DNA of 10,000 bases from Actinidia chinensis (taxonomy: Eukaryota > Streptophyta > Magnoliopsida > Ericales > Actinidiaceae): positions 14,169,581 through 14,179,580 of the forward strand of contig CM018910.1 in the NCBI GenBank assembly GCA_009663005.1, written 5' to 3'. Position numbers and translations under genes: made by a program. The notes under the pieces were generated by a model that worked only from the letters and a program-made list of their open reading frames with translations, had not been told where the DNA came from and did not search any database. Positions 7,749 to 10,000 of the stretch are shown piece by piece; within the stretch, counting starts at the first letter, position 1, and each line of letters opens with the position of its first letter.

Positions 7749-7929
7749 TCAGCCCTTATTATCTAAAAGGTACGCAATCAAAATCAAGGAAAGCTTAAAC
7801 ATAATTTCTTTATCTCTCTCTACACTCACTTGGTACCTTCAGTCATCTAATTTGACTGTCGGAGAGTTGTTCGGCATCCTTTCTCATTGTTATTGTCTTG
7901 CAGCTCGATCTAGCCATAATCATTTCCTA

Positions 7930-7940
7930 GGAGCCACCGT
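7930..7940 (+). other. Weak primer-binding-site-like motif after the Tat LTR
   Basis: GGAGCCACCGT resembles the start of the GGCGCCCACCGTGGGG block that follows the 5' LTR of many Tat-lineage elements and pairs with a tRNA 3' end. It is a partial match in the expected place, so it marks the probable LTR/leader boundary only. Confidence 0.4.
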
Positions 7941-8297
7941 TAACTGCTGATACGCCACCGCAAATATTTTTCTTCGATTTCCTCCTTCATATTTAGTAAA
8001 TCCACTACCCCACAGTTATTTTCTTCAAAAAGCCAAAATCAGATTTAGAAGTCAAGTCCAAATAATTTACGTGATTAAGAAATTGTTTTCCAACAAAGCT
8101 TATGCGATATCGCTGCTTCTTGATTGCGTGACCGCAGCTTTTGAAGGGTACATATTGGCGATCGATTAATTAGAATTGGAGATGATCAATCAAAATGGGT
8201 GACTGCTTGATTAGTGTATGACTGCGCGTTCTGATTATGTGGCCACATGTTTTGTTCGAGCGGTTTCATATTTGACCTTTAAGATAGAATCTCTTGA
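7941..8297. other. Non-coding stretch between Tat LTR and Copia LTR
   Basis: No domain is readable on either strand. The left part should be Tat leader and the right part may be leader of the minus-strand Copia element; the boundary is not visible. 8111-8137 and 8200-8226 are imperfect copies of a CTGCTT...TGATT...GTG pattern, too weak to interpret. Confidence 0.4.
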
Positions 8298-8309
8298 CTT
8301 TCTAATCCA
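8298..8309 (-). other. Weak tRNA-Met-type primer-binding-site candidate
   Basis: On the minus strand TGGATTAGAAAG follows the proposed LTR end and loosely resembles TGGTATCAGAGC, the site complementary to initiator tRNA-Met used by most plant Copia elements. If real, the LTR would be a 5' LTR with its internal region lost leftwards. The match is poor. Confidence 0.25.
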
Positions 8310-8310
8310 G

Positions 8311-8967
8311 TGTTACGTTGGAAGTTTTGATTCTACCTGCAATGGAATTACACTCAAAATTAACACACAAAAGAATAAAGAATACATAATATATGTGATT
8401 CAGCATCAAATTGCCTACATCCACGGGCAAAAACAAATCACTATTTTTTAGTGAGTACAATATAAAAAATAAAATACCCTCATCGAAACCCTTGCTCACT
8501 AGTATTTTTTGCTTTCCCTCGCTCTCACTCTCCTTATGTGTTCTCTCTTGCACTCACCGTAATGCTATTCTCAAAACTCTGTTTTTACCTCACGTATTAT
8601 GTATATCACTCACAACCTCAATGGTCAAAATATATAAACAAAAAAGGTTAATCAATGTCCAACAAAGAAAAGAAGACCAAAATCGTGTGGCCACCCTACT
8701 GATTTTGAACTCTGTTCCATGCAAGGCAATTACCCACAGGAGTTGGACTCCAATATTGCCTAGGATTCAATCACCTAGTTAAACCCAAACACCCCTTGGT
8801 CAAAACAAAACCAAGTAAAAGAGCAAAACGCCATTCCCAAAATCCTTATGTAACTAAGAAACCCAGTTACCAAATTACGGAAACCTTAATTTGCCTTTGG
8901 CCAAACCATATTGCCACTCTTGGATTGGTTAATGCCAAATTCCACACCCACATGTCGACATGGCTCA
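8311..8967 (-). repeat. Probable Ty1/Copia LTR inserted antisense in the Tat leader
   Basis: Read on the minus strand: a possible start TGAGCCATG at 8967, an AT-rich U3, a TATA-like TTTATATATTTTG near 8626-8638, a GA-rich leader (GAGAGTGAGAGCGAGGG, about 8515-8535), then TTGCCCGTGGATGTAGGCAA at 8411-8430, and a possible end AACA at 8311. Known: the CCGTGGATGTAGGCA sequence is a conserved part of R-U5 in many plant Copia LTRs of the Tork type, usually followed closely by a CCGAACCACGT-like segment; here TGCTGAATCACATA follows, a decayed form. The 657-base length is normal. No Copia gag or pol is visible on either side, so it may be a solo LTR or a truncated element. No partner LTR is in the window. 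Confidence 0.6.
8626..8638 (-). promoter_or_regulatory. TATA-like element of the Copia LTR
   Basis: TTTATATATTTTG on the minus strand, about 95-120 bases upstream of the GA-rich leader and about 200 bases upstream of the conserved R-U5 motif at 8411-8430. Position is reasonable for a Copia LTR promoter, but the region is AT-rich so chance matches are likely. Confidence 0.35.
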
Positions 8968-9570
8968 ATTTTTTTTCTTCTTATTTTCTTAAAACAAATA
9001 CTTGAGGAGTCAAATCATTCCGCTTATGTACGTTCATTGCAGATAGACCAACGATTCATAAATTTATTCTTTTCTATCAATTCCAAGTTGGCTAAAAATA
9101 TGAACAAAAGGTCCAAATTTTGGAACTGCCACCTAGTTATTGGTGATAGAAAATCATAAAAAGTATATGGCTCCGTGGTTTTCTTCCCCAAAGATGGGTC
9201 CGGAGCTATGTACCGAGTGAACCCATTTAGTCTAACCACACAATTAGGCTTTACTCAATATTAGTGATTTATTTTAATTAAAAATTTAAGCCCTTATATG
9301 AATGCATGCATTATAGATTAAATAATACAATATACAAAATTTAAAATAATTATCAAAACCATCATGCCATCACGAGATCTTTAGCATTTTAGGTTAACCA
9401 TCATTTTCATAAATAAAAATACAAAACTTCATAGTTAAGGGAATACATTACTGAGGATTGATGGTGTCACCCTAATCCCAAATAACTCACTTCAAACCAT
9501 TCAGATAAATAAAATAAAAATTTTAAATTATGTTTTGCTAATTTACAACAATATTGTATTTCTATTTTGG
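8968..9570. other. AT-rich intervening DNA, no gene seen
   Basis: About 600 bases between the Copia LTR and gag. A pure A/G tract on the minus strand (8969-8982) touches the proposed LTR start. 9090-9240 is less AT-rich and contains a 71-codon minus-strand frame without recognised motif. 9260-9540 is strongly AT-rich, with a perfect 12-base palindrome AATGCATGCATT at 9301-9312. It interrupts the Tat element between leader and gag and could belong to another unrecognised insertion. Confidence 0.4.
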
Positions 9571-9586
9571 TAATTTACAACAGTAT
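9539..9586 (+). repeat. Short direct repeat at the gag boundary
   Basis: TAATTTACAACAATAT at 9539-9554 and TAATTTACAACAGTAT at 9571-9586 match at 15 of 16 bases, 32 bases apart. The second copy runs into gag codons (TTA CAA CAG TAT), the first lies in non-coding DNA. Confidence 0.75.
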
Positions 9587-10000
9587 GGACCGGCGAGGGC
9601 GTGGTTCAGAAAATTGTCTCCACGTACCATTGTTTCGTTTGGCAGCCTAAGTAGGCTATTTGTTGCCAATTTTATGGCTATGATGAAAGGACTCCACCCA
9701 GGACCACTATTCGATTTACTTTCCAGTCAGCACTCTAGAGCAAAGTTGACAAGTACATTACTGCAGAAGAGTTGGTTACGGCCAAGTGCAAAAGGCGAGG
9801 AAGGGAAGATTACAAAAGAAAGGATGCTCAAGAACATCCCAGAAAAGACATGTCAGAGAAACTAGTGAGCGAGCAAAAGAGGAAGTTTACAACCTTTCGT
9901 CGCCACTGGCCGTAGCTCACCAACCCATCACCTTCTCCCAATGACGACTTGAGAAGGTTGCATCTCCCCTATGACGACGCATTGGTCATTTCAGCCATCA
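9575..10000 (+). pseudogene. Tat-lineage Ty3/gypsy gag and protease-leader remnant (runs off right end)
   Basis: Seen on the plus strand: [16 protein letters not shown] and [12 protein letters not shown], the first half of the retrotransposon Gag (capsid) domain, fused at 9674 to [17 protein letters not shown], a motif that normally lies some 45-50 residues further on. The frame then shifts by 9727, where SAL, a TAG (9736-9738), and [16 protein letters not shown] continue with a Lys/Arg-rich tail. After a TAG at 9913-9915 the same frame reads LRRLHLPYDDALVISAI, the conserved stretch just before the protease active site, reaching the window end. The zinc-knuckle region expected between these blocks is absent. 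Known: such Gag forms the element particle. At least three deletions or shifts make it inactive. The frame from the ATG at 9554 follows only the first part. Confidence 0.88.

Larger units (their letters stand above)
7100..7929 (+). repeat. Tat/Ogre-type Ty3/gypsy LTR (left boundary uncertain)
   Basis: Seen on the plus strand: TATATAAGG at 7740-7748, AAAAGGTACGCAATCA at 7765-7780, a CT-rich leader at 7809-7826 (TATCTCTCTCTACACTCA), and TTGACTGTCGGAGAGTTG at 7852-7869. Known: a TATA box followed by AAGGTACGCAATC, a CT-rich run and TTGAxCGTCGGAG is the usual R-U5 signature of Tat-lineage LTRs in eudicots. A Tat-type gag on the same strand about 1.6 kb downstream supports it. The U3 start cannot be fixed: no clean TG start or partner LTR is in the window, and 7100 is only a placeholder beyond the minus-strand gene's promoter. 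The right end is set by the motif at 7930. Confidence 0.7.

Noticed and set aside
8111..8253. Repeated TGATT...GTG...C pattern (near 8121, 8208 and 8232)
   Set aside because: The copies are too short and diverged to separate from chance.
8218..8782. Open frames of 77-123 codons on both strands
   Set aside because: They fall within the proposed Copia LTR and leader. Low complexity and no recognisable motif.
9301..9312. Perfect palindrome AATGCATGCATT containing an RY (CATGCA) motif
   Set aside because: A single short palindrome in AT-rich DNA with no gene near it; expected by chance often enough.
1..10000. CRISPR array, tRNA or rRNA genes, bacterial operon signals
   Set aside because: No regularly spaced identical repeats, no tRNA-like arms or rRNA motifs noticed, and the content is plant retrotransposon sequence.

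Overview
This looks like TE-dense nuclear DNA of a flowering plant, probably a eudicot. Almost everything that can be recognised is decayed LTR-retrotransposon sequence, no frame is intact over gene length, there is no bacterial operon layout, and the promoters are of plant TATA type. Species cannot be read from the window. All element assignments come from motifs I translated by eye, without a database search.

Layout. (1) Positions 1-4358, minus strand: a Ty3/gypsy chromovirus, most like the Tekay/Del lineage. Read from 4358 downward it holds a truncated 5' LTR, the gag zinc knuckle, protease, reverse transcriptase, RNase H, integrase with HHCC and DDE parts, a chromodomain remnant, a polypurine tract, and the first 189 bases of the 3' LTR, which runs off the window. 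Every domain is recognisable and every one is broken. (2) About 4359-6170, minus strand: a degraded coding region with no long ORF. Frame-by-frame reading shows long protein-like blocks in a consistent order, and the chromovirus 5' LTR starts exactly where these blocks end. Its leader and a possible TATA promoter lie at 6171-6900, with a G-box near 7100. (3) About 7100-7940, plus strand: an LTR of Tat/Ogre type with its own TATA box, followed by a weak primer-binding-site-like motif. (4) About 8311-8967, minus strand: a probable Copia LTR. (5) 8968-9570: AT-rich DNA without a gene. (6) 9575-10000, plus strand: gag and the start of the protease region of a Tat-type Ty3/gypsy element, with internal deletions, running off the right end.

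How the parts fit. The simplest history is a Tat-type plus-strand element (LTR, leader, gag) whose leader was later interrupted by a Copia LTR. Left of the Tat LTR lies the antisense gene of region 2, which the chromovirus then entered. Some Tat-lineage elements are known to carry an extra antisense ORF between pol and the 3' LTR. The arrangement here (antisense gene, then a plus-strand Tat LTR) would fit that, with the LTR shared by two tandem copies or belonging to the right-hand copy only. That is inference. No functional host gene, RNA gene or CRISPR array was seen.
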